Shown piece by piece: positions 1-8,752 of a stretch of DNA of 17,459 nt. The position numbers and the translations under genes were made by a program. Source of the stretch: Candidatus Firestoneibacteriota bacterium. Lineage in GTDB: Bacteria; Oederibacteriota; JAAXVQ01. The notes below the pieces were generated by a model, which worked only from the letters and a program-made list of their open reading frames with translations, was not told the DNA's origin and did no database searches. Position 1 is the stretch's first letter; every line of letters begins with the position of its first letter. Location of the stretch: assembly GCA_013335425.1 (NCBI GenBank), contig JAAXVQ010000001.1, forward strand, positions 1-17,459. Reading direction: 5' to 3'.

Positions 1-8
1 GTTTCGAG

Positions 9-51
9 CCCCCTCCCCTGGCCCCTCCCACCAGGTCCTGGGGAGGGGAAT
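9..51. repeat. Dispersed palindromic repeat, copy 1
   Basis: A C-rich then G-rich palindrome: CCCCTCCC (22-29) can pair with GGGAGGGG (41-48) around an 11-base loop. Bases 22-51 match 16361-16390 at 28 of 30 positions, the only differences being GG versus AA in the loop. The same element therefore occurs at both edges of this window, each time between genes. There is no T-tract, so a terminator role is unsupported; a REP/MITE-like intergenic repeat is more likely. Confidence 0.75.
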
Positions 52-134
52 GTTACATGCAAAATTCAGGTATTAAATCCCTTTATTGTTTTCCTTGGTG
101 TCTTGGAGTTTTGGCGGTGAATTCTCTTGAATGA

Positions 135-1097
135 TTACTTGATTTTCTTAAGCCAAATGCTCCCGCCGGGATTTTTCAGACACAAGGGCATGAGTTTTTC
201 GAACTTGTCGGCGTGAAACATTTCCAGGAACGTGTTGAAAAAGACTATCTCGAACGTGTCGTTGAATTGCAGGAAGCTTTTGAGCAGGTAGGCTTCGTTC
301 CAGGCGCGGCCTTCCATGACCCAGGCCTGGGGATACTCGAACGGGAAAAAGATATCGTGAAAATGGATGTACACCCCGGCGGCCAGGCTGGGCAGCAACT
401 GGAAGAAAATATAATTAACATCCGAACCGATTTTGGAAACGTGGGTGGAGTCGATGAACAGAATATCATTGGCCTGGAGACATTGAAATGTTTCCACAGG
501 TACGGCCTGTAAGGGCGTGGGGAGCAGGGTGAGGCGCTCCCGGTCCCCAGGCAGCAGCAGGGATTCCAACAATTGCGGATAAGGCTCGATGAATGTGCAC
601 GCCAAACGGTTCTGGAAAAAGCGTTCGTTGGTGTCGAGGGTCGCGCAGGAAGAATAGCCGGAACCGACTTCAATCATCCGCCGGGGTTGGAGGTGGCGCA
701 GCATGCTGTATAAGCAGATGGCATCCGAATATCCGTAGGCCGGGTTTAGGTAAAAGTACCGGTGGCCGGAGGACTGCGTTTCCGGGAAGGGAAGATCGCG
801 ATAATACCCGGCGAAGGTTTCCAACAGGGACAATTGGGCGGCTTCGTTCAAGTTGACGCCCGGGGCCGAGTGGCGGTTGATGGCAAAGAGAGACTCGGCG
901 CGATGGTGCACGTCATCCAAATCGGGGATCGGGGAATAAAAGTGACCGGCCGGGACGTACTGAAAGCGCCGGGCGTTGATGTTCTCTTTGAGTAATTGTT
1001 TCTTTTCAACCTTGAAGATATCGCATTCCCGGCGATAACGGTCGCGCTCCTTGATCAAGGCTTGTATGTCTTCCTGGCTCGTCGGCAAAGGCAACAT
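135..1097 (-). CDS. Class I SAM-dependent methyltransferase (320 aa)
   Basis: Probable methyltransferase acting on a small molecule or glycan. Residues about 5-40 are charged and helical, possibly a short coiled coil. The SAM-binding core starts near residue 140 with motif I IEVGSGYSS (142-150), then an acidic end of strand 2 (FIEPYP, 169-174) and a strand-4 region LFIDSTHV (213-220). HFHD (245-248) follows, an arrangement common in methyltransferases of surface-glycan clusters. I chose the ATG at 1097, preceded by a G-rich ribosome site about 7-9 bases upstream. The reading frame stays open to 1292, but the added 65 residues (RRPGEP..., HHHPGGG) look like translated leader. The gene is divergent from the large glycosyltransferase, with 220 bp between them. 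The substrate cannot be told from sequence. Confidence 0.85.
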   Translation of the reverse strand: MLPLPTSQEDIQALIKERDRYRRECDIFKVEKKQLLKENINARRFQYVPAGHFYSPIPDLDDVHHRAESLFAINRHSAPGVNLNEAAQLSLLETFAGYYRDLPFPETQSSGHRYFYLNPAYGYSDAICLYSMLRHLQPRRMIEVGSGYSSCATLDTNERFFQNRLACTFIEPYPQLLESLLLPGDRERLTLLPTPLQAVPVETFQCLQANDILFIDSTHVSKIGSDVNYIFFQLLPSLAAGVYIHFHDIFFPFEYPQAWVMEGRAWNEAYLLKSFLQFNDTFEIVFFNTFLEMFHADKFEKLMPLCLKNPGGSIWLKKIK

Positions 1098-1136
1098 GGC
1101 CAATCCCCCCCCGGGGTGATGATGATCCCTTTCCCG

Positions 1137-1257
1137 TGAGTATCGGAAGGAGAAAGCAAATACTGAGCACCTAAGACGGGCATGTTCTTGGTCATAACCG
1201 ATATCATAAAAAAATCGCTTTGTCCCCTTGCGTTTAACGCGTGCGCTCCGATACTCA
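1137..1257. promoter_or_regulatory. Divergent intergenic region with an 11-bp inverted repeat
   Basis: TGAGTATCGGA at 1137-1147 is repeated as its exact reverse complement TCCGATACTCA at 1247-1257, 99 bp apart, between the divergent methyltransferase and glycosyltransferase genes. Such placement suits two half-sites for a regulator serving both promoters, but it could also be the base of an RNA stem. A weak -35/-10 pair (TTGCGT near 1229, GATACT near 1250) lies on the plus strand. No convincing minus-strand promoter was seen. Confidence 0.4.
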
Positions 1258-1317
1258 GAAGGAAGGAATGGTTCGCCGGGGCGGCGGGCCATTTAAAAGC
1301 GCTGGAGGGGAACCGGT

Positions 1318-4300
1318 ATGGACGAATTGGCGTTTACGGGGGAGCGGTTTTTATCCCACCTGGATTACCCGGAGATTGCCTATGAACATTGGCACCGCTA
1401 CCTCTATGCGTCCGGTTGGGTGGCGGGCAAGACGGTGCTGGACATCGCCTGCGGGGAAGGCTACGGCAGCTACTTTTTGGCGCAAACCGCCAGGCGCGTG
1501 GTGGGCGTGGACATCAGCCCGGAAGCGGTCATGCATGCGTCCACCCATTACCTGAGCGCCAACCTGGAATTTAAAACCGGGTCCGTGGATCAGATCCCCC
1601 TGGCCGAAGCCGAAAGCGTTGATGTGATCGTTTCCTTCGAAACCCTGGAACATGTGCCTGCGGAAACTCAGCAGGCTTTTCTGTTGGAAGTCAAACGTCT
1701 TTTAAAACCCCGCGGCGTGCTGATCATCTCGACCCCGAACAAATACCACTACAGCGACGTACCGCAATATAAGAACGAGTACCATGTTCATGAATTTTAT
1801 ATAAAGGAATTTCACGCATTTTTAGCGCAGGGCTTCAAACATGTCGAGGTTTTGGGGCAGAAGATTTTTCCGGCCTCGGTGATCTGGCATTTGGAGCAAA
1901 ACGGGCGCGCCTGGCGGGAACATCACCTGGAGCAAACCAACCGGGGTTTGCAGCCGAGCGCTACACCCAAAAAAGATATTTACAACATTGCCGTGTGCTC
2001 CAACGCACCCTTGGTCGGGGTGGATAATGCTTTGCTTTTGGACTTAAGCGAACGTATTTGGCGTTTACGGGACCAACAACTTGCGCTTCTGCAGCAAAAG
2101 AATCAAAGTCTGGAAAAACAGTTGGCGGAAAAAAACACCGAGCTGGAACGCCTGCAAGCAGGTTTGACAAAACTTAAAACGGAGGAGCCGGTCCCGGCGA
2201 AAAACTCTTTCCCCAAAGCATCAGGGCAACGGGACCAAATTGAGCCTTTGGGTGCGGCTTCCCGGCCACAGACCGCGGTGAGCATCATCATCCCGCTTTT
2301 CAACCAAGCGGTCTACACCCGTCAATGCCTGGAAGCCCTGGCGCAGAATACGCCTGCGGACAAGTTTGAACTTATACTGGTGGATAACGCTTCCACAGAC
2401 GCCACCCCCGAGCTGCTCCGCTGCCTGGAAGGCGACGTGCAGGTGATCCGCCATGAGAAAAACGAAGGTTTTGTCAATGCCTGCAACCGGGGGGCGCAAG
2501 CGGCGAAGGGGAAGTACCTGCTGTTTTTGAACAACGATACCGTGCCTTTGTCCGGATGGCTGGAAGCCATGCTGCGCTTGGCGGAGAGCGATCCGGTTAT
2601 CGGTGCCGTCGGTGCCAAACTGATGTATCCCGACGGCAAGTTGCAGGAAGCCGGGGCGTTGATCTTCAATGACGGCAGCGGGTGGAATTTCGGGCGCGGC
2701 GATGACCCGGCCAAAGCGGCGTATAACCGGGTGGCGGAGGTGGACTATTGTTCCGGAGCCTGCCTGTTGGTGCGGCGGAATCTGTTTGAACAACTCCAGG
2801 GCTTCGATAAGAGGTATGTACCCGCCTATTACGAGGACACGGACTTGTGTTTCGGTCTGCGCAAGCTGGGCTTTAAGGTTATGTATTGTCCGGAAGCGGC
2901 GGTCGTTCATTTTGAAGGCGTCACAGCCGGGACGAATTTGCAGACGGGTTATAAAAAATATCAAGCGCTTCACCGGGAAACTTTTGCCCGGAAATGGAAG
3001 CGCGAATTGCAGCATCAGGACCATAGCCCGGAAGTGACACGGCAAGCGCCGGTCACGGCTGATCGGGCGCGTTTACGTGCCTTGCCGGCCGGCCGCGCGG
3101 AAGCTTTCCACCCGGCGGGTCCCAACGTGCTGGTTATTGATCCCACGCTGCCGATGCATGACCGGGCCTCGGGGTGCCTGCGTTTGTTTGGGGTTTTGAA
3201 AATTATGCGTCAACAGGGATGCGCGGTGACGTTTATCGCGCGCTCCGGCGGACCGACCCAATACCGGCGGGAACTGGAAAGCATGGGTATTCGGGTTTAT
3301 GGGCCGGATCCGGCCAAAATAACCAATTCCCATGCGCCGGTGAACGCGCCCCCTGTGGATCTGCGGGCGATTTTAAGCAAAACTTCTTTCCAAGTGGCAT
3401 GGCTCTCATTTTTCCAAATTGCCGAAGAGTATTTGGCGGAAATCCGGCAATGGTCGCCTGCCACCAAAATCGTGATCGACACCGTGGATGTCCATTTTCT
3501 CAGAGAAGAGCGCCAAGCCGAATTGCTGGGAGACGACCGCTTGCGCCAACAGGCCAAGGCGACCCGACTGCGCGAACTGGAAATTTACCGCCGGGCGGAC
3601 GCCTTGGTGACGGTAACGGCCGCGGATCAAAGCGTTTTGGAAGGCCAGGTGACGGGAAAACCGATGTTTGTGGTGCCCAATGTGCACGCCCGCCAACCTA
3701 ACGGAGCCCCGTATGAGCAGCGGCAGGGTTTGTTGTTCGTTGGCAACTTCAATCATTTGCCCAACCAGGACGCCATGCTGTTTTTCGCGCTGGAAGTTTT
3801 TCCCAAAATTCGCGCGATTTTGCCGGAAGTGAAACTCCAGATTATCGGCAATAATCCTCCCGCGGCCATTCAAAACCTGGCGGGGGAATCGATTCAAGTC
3901 ACGGGTTATGTTCCGGAAACCAAACCGTACTTAAACCTCAGCCGCATCTCCGTGGCGCCGCTGCGCTACGGTGCGGGCATGAAAGGCAAAATCGGCGAGG
4001 CCCTCAGCCACGGTGTCCCGGTGGTGACGACTTCGATCGGGGCCGAAGGCATGGGGTTGGTGCCCGACGAACATGTGCTTATCGCCGATGATGCCGGCAG
4101 TTTTGCCCAAGCCGTGGTCCGGCTCTATCAGGACCGGGAATTGTGGCTGCGTTTGGCGAAAAACGGCAGGCGATTGGTCGAAAGCAACTTCACGCCCGAA
4201 GCCATTGCCCCCCAGGTGAAGGCGGTGCTGGGCGCTACCTCCGGCCCGGAGCGCACGGAAGCTCTGACCAGTTTGGTGATTTTGACCCACAACCAGCGCG

Positions 4301-5109
4301 CCCTGACCCAGGCTTGCTTGGAGAGCGTACTGCGGCATACGCATGAGCCGTTTGAATTGATCGTGGTGGACAATGCTTCCACCGACGACACCGTGGCATA
4401 CTTGAGTTCTTGGGAAGTTTCCATCAATTTTGGGGAACACAAGTATTGCCGCCGGTTCACGCTGGTGAGCAATCCCGTCAACCGCGGTTTTGCCGCGGGC
4501 AACAACCAGGGCATAGCCGCAGCGCAAGGCGACACGCTGGTGTTGATGAACAATGACGTGGTGGTAACGCCCGGTTGGCTGACGCGTTTGTTGCGTTGTG
4601 CCCAACGCAATCCGAAAATCGGCGTGGTGGGCCCCATGACCAATTATGTCTCGGGCCCGCAGAAAGTGGAGACCCCAGGTTATCGGCTGGATACGCTGGA
4701 AGGTTTGGACGATTTTGCCCGGGATTTTGCCCGGGAGCATGCGGACGAAGCTTTTCCACATTGGCGGGTGGTGGGTTTTTGCATGCTCATCAAGCGTGAA
4801 GTCATTGAGAAAATCGGCGGCTTGGACGGACGTTTCGGGTTGGGGAATTTTGAGGACGATGATTTCAGCCTGCGGGCCGCTTTGGCCAAGTTTGAATCTT
4901 GGATTGCCCGGGATTGTTACGTGCATCACGTGGGCAGCCGGACGTTTGCGGATTTGAACCTGGATTACCGGGAAAGTTTGGAGAAAAACTGGCGAATTTT
5001 TAAAAACAAATGGCGGTTGCCCGCGGCTGTGCCCCTGGGCACAAGCGTGGATTTGACGCCGATTTTGCGCGGCGGTTTTAAAGCCCGACATTACTGTGCG
5101 TACCGCTGA
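1318..5109 (+). CDS. Multidomain methyltransferase-GT2-GT4-GT2 glycan enzyme (1263 aa)
   Basis: A fusion likely building or capping a surface polysaccharide in the cytoplasm; no signal peptide or membrane helix is visible. Residues 1-230 are a class I SAM methyltransferase with motif I DIACGEGYG (42-50), VVGVDIS and the LEHVP element typical of Methyltransf_11. Residues about 242-288 form a Leu/Gln/Glu-rich coiled coil (LALLQQKNQSLEKQL...). A GT2 domain of the WcaA/rhamnosyltransferase type follows (about 320-570: VSIIIPLFNQ, VDNASTD, LFLNNDT, YYEDTDLCFG). Next is a GT4-like GT-B domain (about 603-965: LLFVGNFNHLPN, ISVAPLRYGAGMKGKIGEAL). A second GT2 domain ends the protein (about 983-1250: SLVILTHNQ, VDNASTDD, LMNNDVVV, FEDDDFSLR). 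GGAGGGG sits 6-9 bases before the ATG. Each domain keeps its key acidic residues, so all may be active. The two GT2 domains differ and were not copied recently. Confidence 0.9.
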   Translation: MDELAFTGERFLSHLDYPEIAYEHWHRYLYASGWVAGKTVLDIACGEGYGSYFLAQTARRVVGVDISPEAVMHASTHYLSANLEFKTGSVDQIPLAEAESVDVIVSFETLEHVPAETQQAFLLEVKRLLKPRGVLIISTPNKYHYSDVPQYKNEYHVHEFYIKEFHAFLAQGFKHVEVLGQKIFPASVIWHLEQNGRAWREHHLEQTNRGLQPSATPKKDIYNIAVCSNAPLVGVDNALLLDLSERIWRLRDQQLALLQQKNQSLEKQLAEKNTELERLQAGLTKLKTEEPVPAKNSFPKASGQRDQIEPLGAASRPQTAVSIIIPLFNQAVYTRQCLEALAQNTPADKFELILVDNASTDATPELLRCLEGDVQVIRHEKNEGFVNACNRGAQAAKGKYLLFLNNDTVPLSGWLEAMLRLAESDPVIGAVGAKLMYPDGKLQEAGALIFNDGSGWNFGRGDDPAKAAYNRVAEVDYCSGACLLVRRNLFEQLQGFDKRYVPAYYEDTDLCFGLRKLGFKVMYCPEAAVVHFEGVTAGTNLQTGYKKYQALHRETFARKWKRELQHQDHSPEVTRQAPVTADRARLRALPAGRAEAFHPAGPNVLVIDPTLPMHDRASGCLRLFGVLKIMRQQGCAVTFIARSGGPTQYRRELESMGIRVYGPDPAKITNSHAPVNAPPVDLRAILSKTSFQVAWLSFFQIAEEYLAEIRQWSPATKIVIDTVDVHFLREERQAELLGDDRLRQQAKATRLRELEIYRRADALVTVTAADQSVLEGQVTGKPMFVVPNVHARQPNGAPYEQRQGLLFVGNFNHLPNQDAMLFFALEVFPKIRAILPEVKLQIIGNNPPAAIQNLAGESIQVTGYVPETKPYLNLSRISVAPLRYGAGMKGKIGEALSHGVPVVTTSIGAEGMGLVPDEHVLIADDAGSFAQAVVRLYQDRELWLRLAKNGRRLVESNFTPEAIAPQVKAVLGATSGPERTEALTSLVILTHNQRALTQACLESVLRHTHEPFELIVVDNASTDDTVAYLSSWEVSINFGEHKYCRRFTLVSNPVNRGFAAGNNQGIAAAQGDTLVLMNNDVVVTPGWLTRLLRCAQRNPKIGVVGPMTNYVSGPQKVETPGYRLDTLEGLDDFARDFAREHADEAFPHWRVVGFCMLIKREVIEKIGGLDGRFGLGNFEDDDFSLRAALAKFESWIARDCYVHHVGSRTFADLNLDYRESLEKNWRIFKNKWRLPAAVPLGTSVDLTPILRGGFKARHYCAYR

Positions 5110-5149
5110 GACAGCCGGATTTTGAATTTGACTGGGAAAGGATGAGACC

Positions 5150-6988
5150 ATGAGCAAAAAACATTACAAACACCTGCAACGGGTGGAACCGTGTTTGCCG
5201 GGGAGTCTGCGCGGCGGCAAGGCCACAATTTCGTTGTGCATGATCGTGCGCAACGAGGCGGCCAACATCCGCGCTTGTCTCCACTCGGTCCGCGCAGCCG
5301 TGGATGAAATCATTGTGGTGGACACGGGCTCGGAGGATGCCACCCCAACCTTGGCTGCGCGCGCGGGCGCACGCGTATACTCGTTTCCCTGGTCTCATGA
5401 TTTTTCCGCCGCGCGCAACGAATCGCTGCGTTACGCCACGGGTGATTATCTGCTGTGGTTGGATGCCGACGACCGTATGGACGAAGCGGAAGTCAGAAAA
5501 CTGATTCACTTGAAAAGTCAGCTGCCGCGCGAAAAGGACCGCGCCTACTACTGGGTGGTGAAGAGCGAGTCCGAGGGGGACGGGGACATCGAGTTTTCCC
5601 AACTTCGGCTTTTTCCCAACATTTTAAACGCCCGTTTCGAATGGCCGATACACGAACAGTTGTACCGCAACCTGAAAATTGCCGGGGTGAATCTGATAAC
5701 AACCGACATTGCGGTCCGGCATACCGGCAATGCGCGCACGGAAGATGTGTTCCGAAAATCCGAGCGCAACCTGGACATCATTGAAAGGGCCTTGGTAAAA
5801 GACCCGGACGATCCCATATTGCATTTTCAGGCCGCCCGGACCTTGGCCAATCTGCGCCGCTATGGGGAAGCCTTGGAGAGGCTGGAACGGGTCCGAAACC
5901 ATACGGAAATCAGACACCATGAACGGCAGATTTTTCTGGAAGCCGGGATATTGAGCGGACGGTACTTGGGGGAAATGGGGCGGACCTGGGAGGCGGAAGA
6001 TGTGTTCCGGGAGCTCGATGCTCAAATCCCCAACGACCCGCTGGTCAGTTTTTATTTGGGGGAGAATTTGGTTAAAAACGAAAAATATGACGAGGCCGTG
6101 GATGTGCTGAAAAACGCACTGGATGCGCCCTTGGAAACCGGCTTTTTCCCGGTCAACTTAAACCTTCTGCATTTTCAGCAATACTATTACCTCGGCGTCG
6201 CTTATATGCAGATCGGCGAATCCGAGTTGGCGAAAGCGACCTTGGAGAAATCCCTCGCCCTAAGCAAAGAACCCACTTTGAGCCAACAGGCGTTGGGGCT
6301 GCTGGCGCTGCAATCGGGAAATTTTTCCCAAGCCGTCGATCATTACGAATGCGTGGTGAAGACGCCTTTGGCACAGGACGTGCACTTCACCAATTTGGGC
6401 CTGGCCTACCGTTATTTGAATGAGTTTTCCAAGGCCGAAACGAATTTTTTAAAAGCGCTGCGCATGAATCTCGAACAGGTGGAGGCGATCGCCAATTTGG
6501 GGCATTTGTACCTGGAACATCGCGATTTCGCCAAAGCCCTGAATTGTTTCCGCCGGGTCGACAGTCTGGAACCGGGTCTTATGGATGTGCGTCTGGCGTT
6601 GGGAGAGCTGTATTTTCGCGAACAGGATTTTGAAAACCTGGTGAAAAGTTGCGAGGCGGTGCTTAAGGCCCTGGAACTGGAGAGCCGCCATACGCTCAAC
6701 AGTTGGGGGGATTTGGCCTCGTTGTATACCGCCATGGGAGATGAATTGGTGGCCCAGGAACGTTTTACTTTGGCGAATCTGGCCTACCGGACGGCGGTGT
6801 TGCTGCAGCCCGCGGTGGAAACCTTGAAAAAAGCCTGGCCTTTGGCCGCTCAATCCGGCGATCTGCGCCCCTTGCTCGAACGCCTGGAAGAGAGCCTGAC
6901 TTCATGGAGCGGGGATCCGGCCGTCACAGAGCCGGTCAAGAAATTTTTAAACGAGATGGAAGCCAAAGCGACCGCAGTTCGGGTATAA
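5150..6988 (+). CDS. GT2 glycosyltransferase with C-terminal TPR array (612 aa)
   Basis: Residues about 26-200 are a GT-A fold glycosyltransferase of family 2: ISLCMIVRNEA (27-37), VVDTGSEDAT (56-65), FSAARN (85-90) and the metal/sugar-nucleotide motif LDADD (104-108), with WPIHEQL (165-171) later. From about residue 220 to 600 the protein consists of helical TPR-like repeats (PDDPILHFQAARTLANLRRYGEALERL, FTNLGLAYRYLNEFSKAETNF and similar). This architecture is widespread in bacteria; TPRs may hold a peptide or protein acceptor, as in O-GlcNAc-type enzymes, but that is inference. It starts 40 bp after the preceding enzyme with AAAGGA upstream of the ATG, so the two are probably co-transcribed. 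No membrane segment is evident. Confidence 0.9.
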   Translation: MSKKHYKHLQRVEPCLPGSLRGGKATISLCMIVRNEAANIRACLHSVRAAVDEIIVVDTGSEDATPTLAARAGARVYSFPWSHDFSAARNESLRYATGDYLLWLDADDRMDEAEVRKLIHLKSQLPREKDRAYYWVVKSESEGDGDIEFSQLRLFPNILNARFEWPIHEQLYRNLKIAGVNLITTDIAVRHTGNARTEDVFRKSERNLDIIERALVKDPDDPILHFQAARTLANLRRYGEALERLERVRNHTEIRHHERQIFLEAGILSGRYLGEMGRTWEAEDVFRELDAQIPNDPLVSFYLGENLVKNEKYDEAVDVLKNALDAPLETGFFPVNLNLLHFQQYYYLGVAYMQIGESELAKATLEKSLALSKEPTLSQQALGLLALQSGNFSQAVDHYECVVKTPLAQDVHFTNLGLAYRYLNEFSKAETNFLKALRMNLEQVEAIANLGHLYLEHRDFAKALNCFRRVDSLEPGLMDVRLALGELYFREQDFENLVKSCEAVLKALELESRHTLNSWGDLASLYTAMGDELVAQERFTLANLAYRTAVLLQPAVETLKKAWPLAAQSGDLRPLLERLEESLTSWSGDPAVTEPVKKFLNEMEAKATAVRV

Positions 6989-7023
6989 TAGCCTGGTGGG
7001 ACGCCCGCTGGGGGGCGAGCACC
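6984..7023 (+). promoter_or_regulatory. Perfect -10 box followed by a GC-rich hairpin
   Basis: TATAAT at 6984-6989 overlaps the stop codon of the TPR glycosyltransferase. The -35 region 17 bases upstream is poor. A stem begins about 6 bases downstream: GGTG and CGCCC pair with GGGCG and CACC over 6995-7023, followed by ATTTTG. The layout could be a promoter for the metallophosphoesterase with a hairpin at the start of the transcript, or a weak terminator for the glycan operon with four Ts. Confidence 0.4.
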
Positions 7024-7053
7024 ATTTTGCAGTCCGCAAAGGCGAATCTACCC

Positions 7054-8202
7054 ATGATCATTGCGCATGTCTCGGATTTTCACATTTCCCAATATGGCGC
7101 GGCCATGACCAACTTCAGAACCGGCCGGCGCCGTGTGGCCAAAGGCCTGGGCTGGGCCCCGTTTTGGGAAGACGCGGGTTGGCGCATTGACGTGCGCCTG
7201 GCCGCCGGGCGCATCCGCCTGCATGACGCTTTCCGCCTGACCGACTCCCAAGGTTTGGTGCACCGACTTTACAAAGTGAAGACGTTGGTTTCCGTCTCCG
7301 ATATTTTCGACGATTTGCGCCGCTTGCGCGATATCCGCACTTTAACCCGTTGCGATACCCTGGCCGGCCATTTTCCCAGCGAGGCCGAAACCGCCCGTCT
7401 GCTGCAAGCCGACCCTTCCAACGGCAATGCCCGGTTTTGCGCCGTGGCCCACACCCTGCGCCGCGACCGCCCGGACTGGGTCGTGGTCACCGGGGACATC
7501 ACCGACGACGGCATGGGCTATGAATTGGTGGCCGCGGGCTTGGCGCCCTTTATTGAAAAGGGCAGGCTCATCTGCATTCCCGGCAATCATGACGTCTACC
7601 CCACCCCACCTTTGTGGAACGACCGGCGCTTCCAGAAAAATGAATACCAAAAACGCGTACACTGGCAGGAGTTTGCCCTGGCATTGGGACTGCCCGGCTC
7701 GGGCAGTTACCTGAAGTCGCTGGGGCAGGGGGTGGTGTTGGCGCATTTCGACAGTTGCAACCCTTCTTCGGTGCCGGCTTCCGCATCGGGCATGGTCCGA
7801 GTGCATGATTTGCAGCAGATGGAAGTCCAACTCAAAAGTGATTACCCCCGGGCTTTGCGTCTGGCTTGTTTGCACCACCCGGTCGCGCCCCTGCGCGTGC
7901 AGGGCCTGGGGATAGCCGCCTTTCACCCGGGCATGCGCTTGCGCAACGCCAAACGGGTGCAGGCGCACTTGAAGAAAATGGGTTTTGAGGTCGTGATGGA
8001 CGGCCACCGTCACATCGGCTACCAATACCAGGTCTCCACGGGCCCGGTTTTCTTAAGCGCCCCCTCCACCACCTACGGCGGCCGCCTGGGAGCCAAACCT
8101 TCCTATTGGCGCTTAAGCGTCCGGCACGACGGCCTGCGCGCCATTCAAAAAGTACCCATAGGGCTTTTATCCAAAGTCGCGCTGCGTAGCGGCGAGGAAT
8201 AG
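7054..8202 (+). CDS. Calcineurin-like metallophosphoesterase (382 aa)
   Basis: A binuclear-metal phosphoesterase. The family motifs appear in order: DFH (8-10), GDITDD (147-152), GNHD (177-180), LHH (273-275) and GHRH (317-320), all with metal ligands present. The ATG at 7054 begins MIIAHVSDFHIS, the normal N-terminus for this family. The frame is open back to 6904, but that stretch overlaps the previous gene and is not family-like. The ribosome site is weak. The interval between DxH and GDxxD is about 138 residues, far longer than usual in this superfamily, because of an inserted segment (about 18-140) rich in Arg. Substrates of the family include nucleotides, phosphoproteins and lipid-linked phosphates such as UDP-diacylglucosamine; none can be chosen here. 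The position after two glycan enzymes is suggestive only. Confidence 0.88.
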   Translation: MIIAHVSDFHISQYGAAMTNFRTGRRRVAKGLGWAPFWEDAGWRIDVRLAAGRIRLHDAFRLTDSQGLVHRLYKVKTLVSVSDIFDDLRRLRDIRTLTRCDTLAGHFPSEAETARLLQADPSNGNARFCAVAHTLRRDRPDWVVVTGDITDDGMGYELVAAGLAPFIEKGRLICIPGNHDVYPTPPLWNDRRFQKNEYQKRVHWQEFALALGLPGSGSYLKSLGQGVVLAHFDSCNPSSVPASASGMVRVHDLQQMEVQLKSDYPRALRLACLHHPVAPLRVQGLGIAAFHPGMRLRNAKRVQAHLKKMGFEVVMDGHRHIGYQYQVSTGPVFLSAPSTTYGGRLGAKPSYWRLSVRHDGLRAIQKVPIGLLSKVALRSGEE

Positions 8203-8224
8203 AAGCAATCTGATGCCTAAAATA

Positions 8225-8601
8225 ATGAAACAATTGTAAAGAAAATCAGAACTTATCTGGAACAGGCTAAAACTTCCAACCCCGGCCTATATGCAGAACT
8301 TGACCCCCCGCTACGCCGTTTAGAATTTAAAAACGGGCTTTCAATAGGTGTTTCCATAGTCAGCGCTTTAAGCCTGGGTTTCGTTATCCGCGACCCCAAT
8401 TCTGTTTCACCTAATTTTGTTGCGATTTTTCTCGGCGCTTTTTTGGTGGGAGCCTTATTAACACTGGCGGTAATGCCGAGTGAAAAAGACGTTTTGGAAC
8501 TTATGCAACAGCACAATCGTTTCCTTAAGGAAGATCAAAAACAAGCGCGGGTCACAGATGTCGCTTCCGACAAAATAGCGGAGATTAAGTTTGAGTTTTA
8601 A
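8225..8601 (+). CDS. Small two-helix membrane protein, start apparently frame-shifted
   Basis: The frame from 8221 to the TAA at 8599-8601 is open and protein-like (KKIRTYLEQAKTSNPGLYAE...) but contains no normal start near its beginning. It has two hydrophobic helices (GLSIGVSIVSALSLGFVI and FVAIFLGAFLVGALLTLAV) and a charged tail (SEKDVLELMQQHNRFLKED). The ATG at 8225 is one base out of frame and reaches a stop after MKQL. One extra A in the AAA run at 8228-8230 would give MKTIVKKIRTYLEQ and a protein of about 125 residues. Either the gene is damaged at its first codons, the assembly lost a base, or initiation uses ATT at 8233. It is more AT-rich than its neighbours. Family not recognised. 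Confidence 0.55.
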
Positions 8602-8629
8602 AGACAAATAATGAAAACAAGAACCCTTT

Positions 8630-8662
8630 TATCCACAGATGACGCAGATGAACGCAGATTTA
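8630..8662. repeat. Short CAGAT tandem repeat
   Basis: CAGAT occurs three times with 9-10 base spacing (ATCCACAGAT, GACGCAGAT, GAACGCAGAT). Sequences of this ACAGATNNCGCAGAT kind are common short intergenic repeats in environmental genomes. It lies between the small membrane ORF and the end of vapC; no function is implied. Confidence 0.5.
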
Positions 8663-8752
8663 AAGGCGTTTTTAGCAGGCGTTTAGAATATGCAAGTTAA
8701 GGCGGATAGAGTATTTGGCTTGAAAGCGTTCAATGGTGTTCGAGTGCATCTG

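Noticed and set aside
1098..1292. 65-residue N-terminal extension of the minus-strand methyltransferase
   Set aside because: Low-complexity and basic, with no family similarity. The ATG at 1097 has a ribosome site.
2221..3045. 274-codon open frame on the minus strand
   Set aside because: Antisense to the first GT2 domain, with no recognisable motif.
3931..5157. 408-codon open frame on the minus strand
   Set aside because: It lies fully opposite the GT4 and GT2 domains, which have clear motifs. The antisense product has a His/Gln/Arg-rich composition typical of a shadow and no ribosome site.
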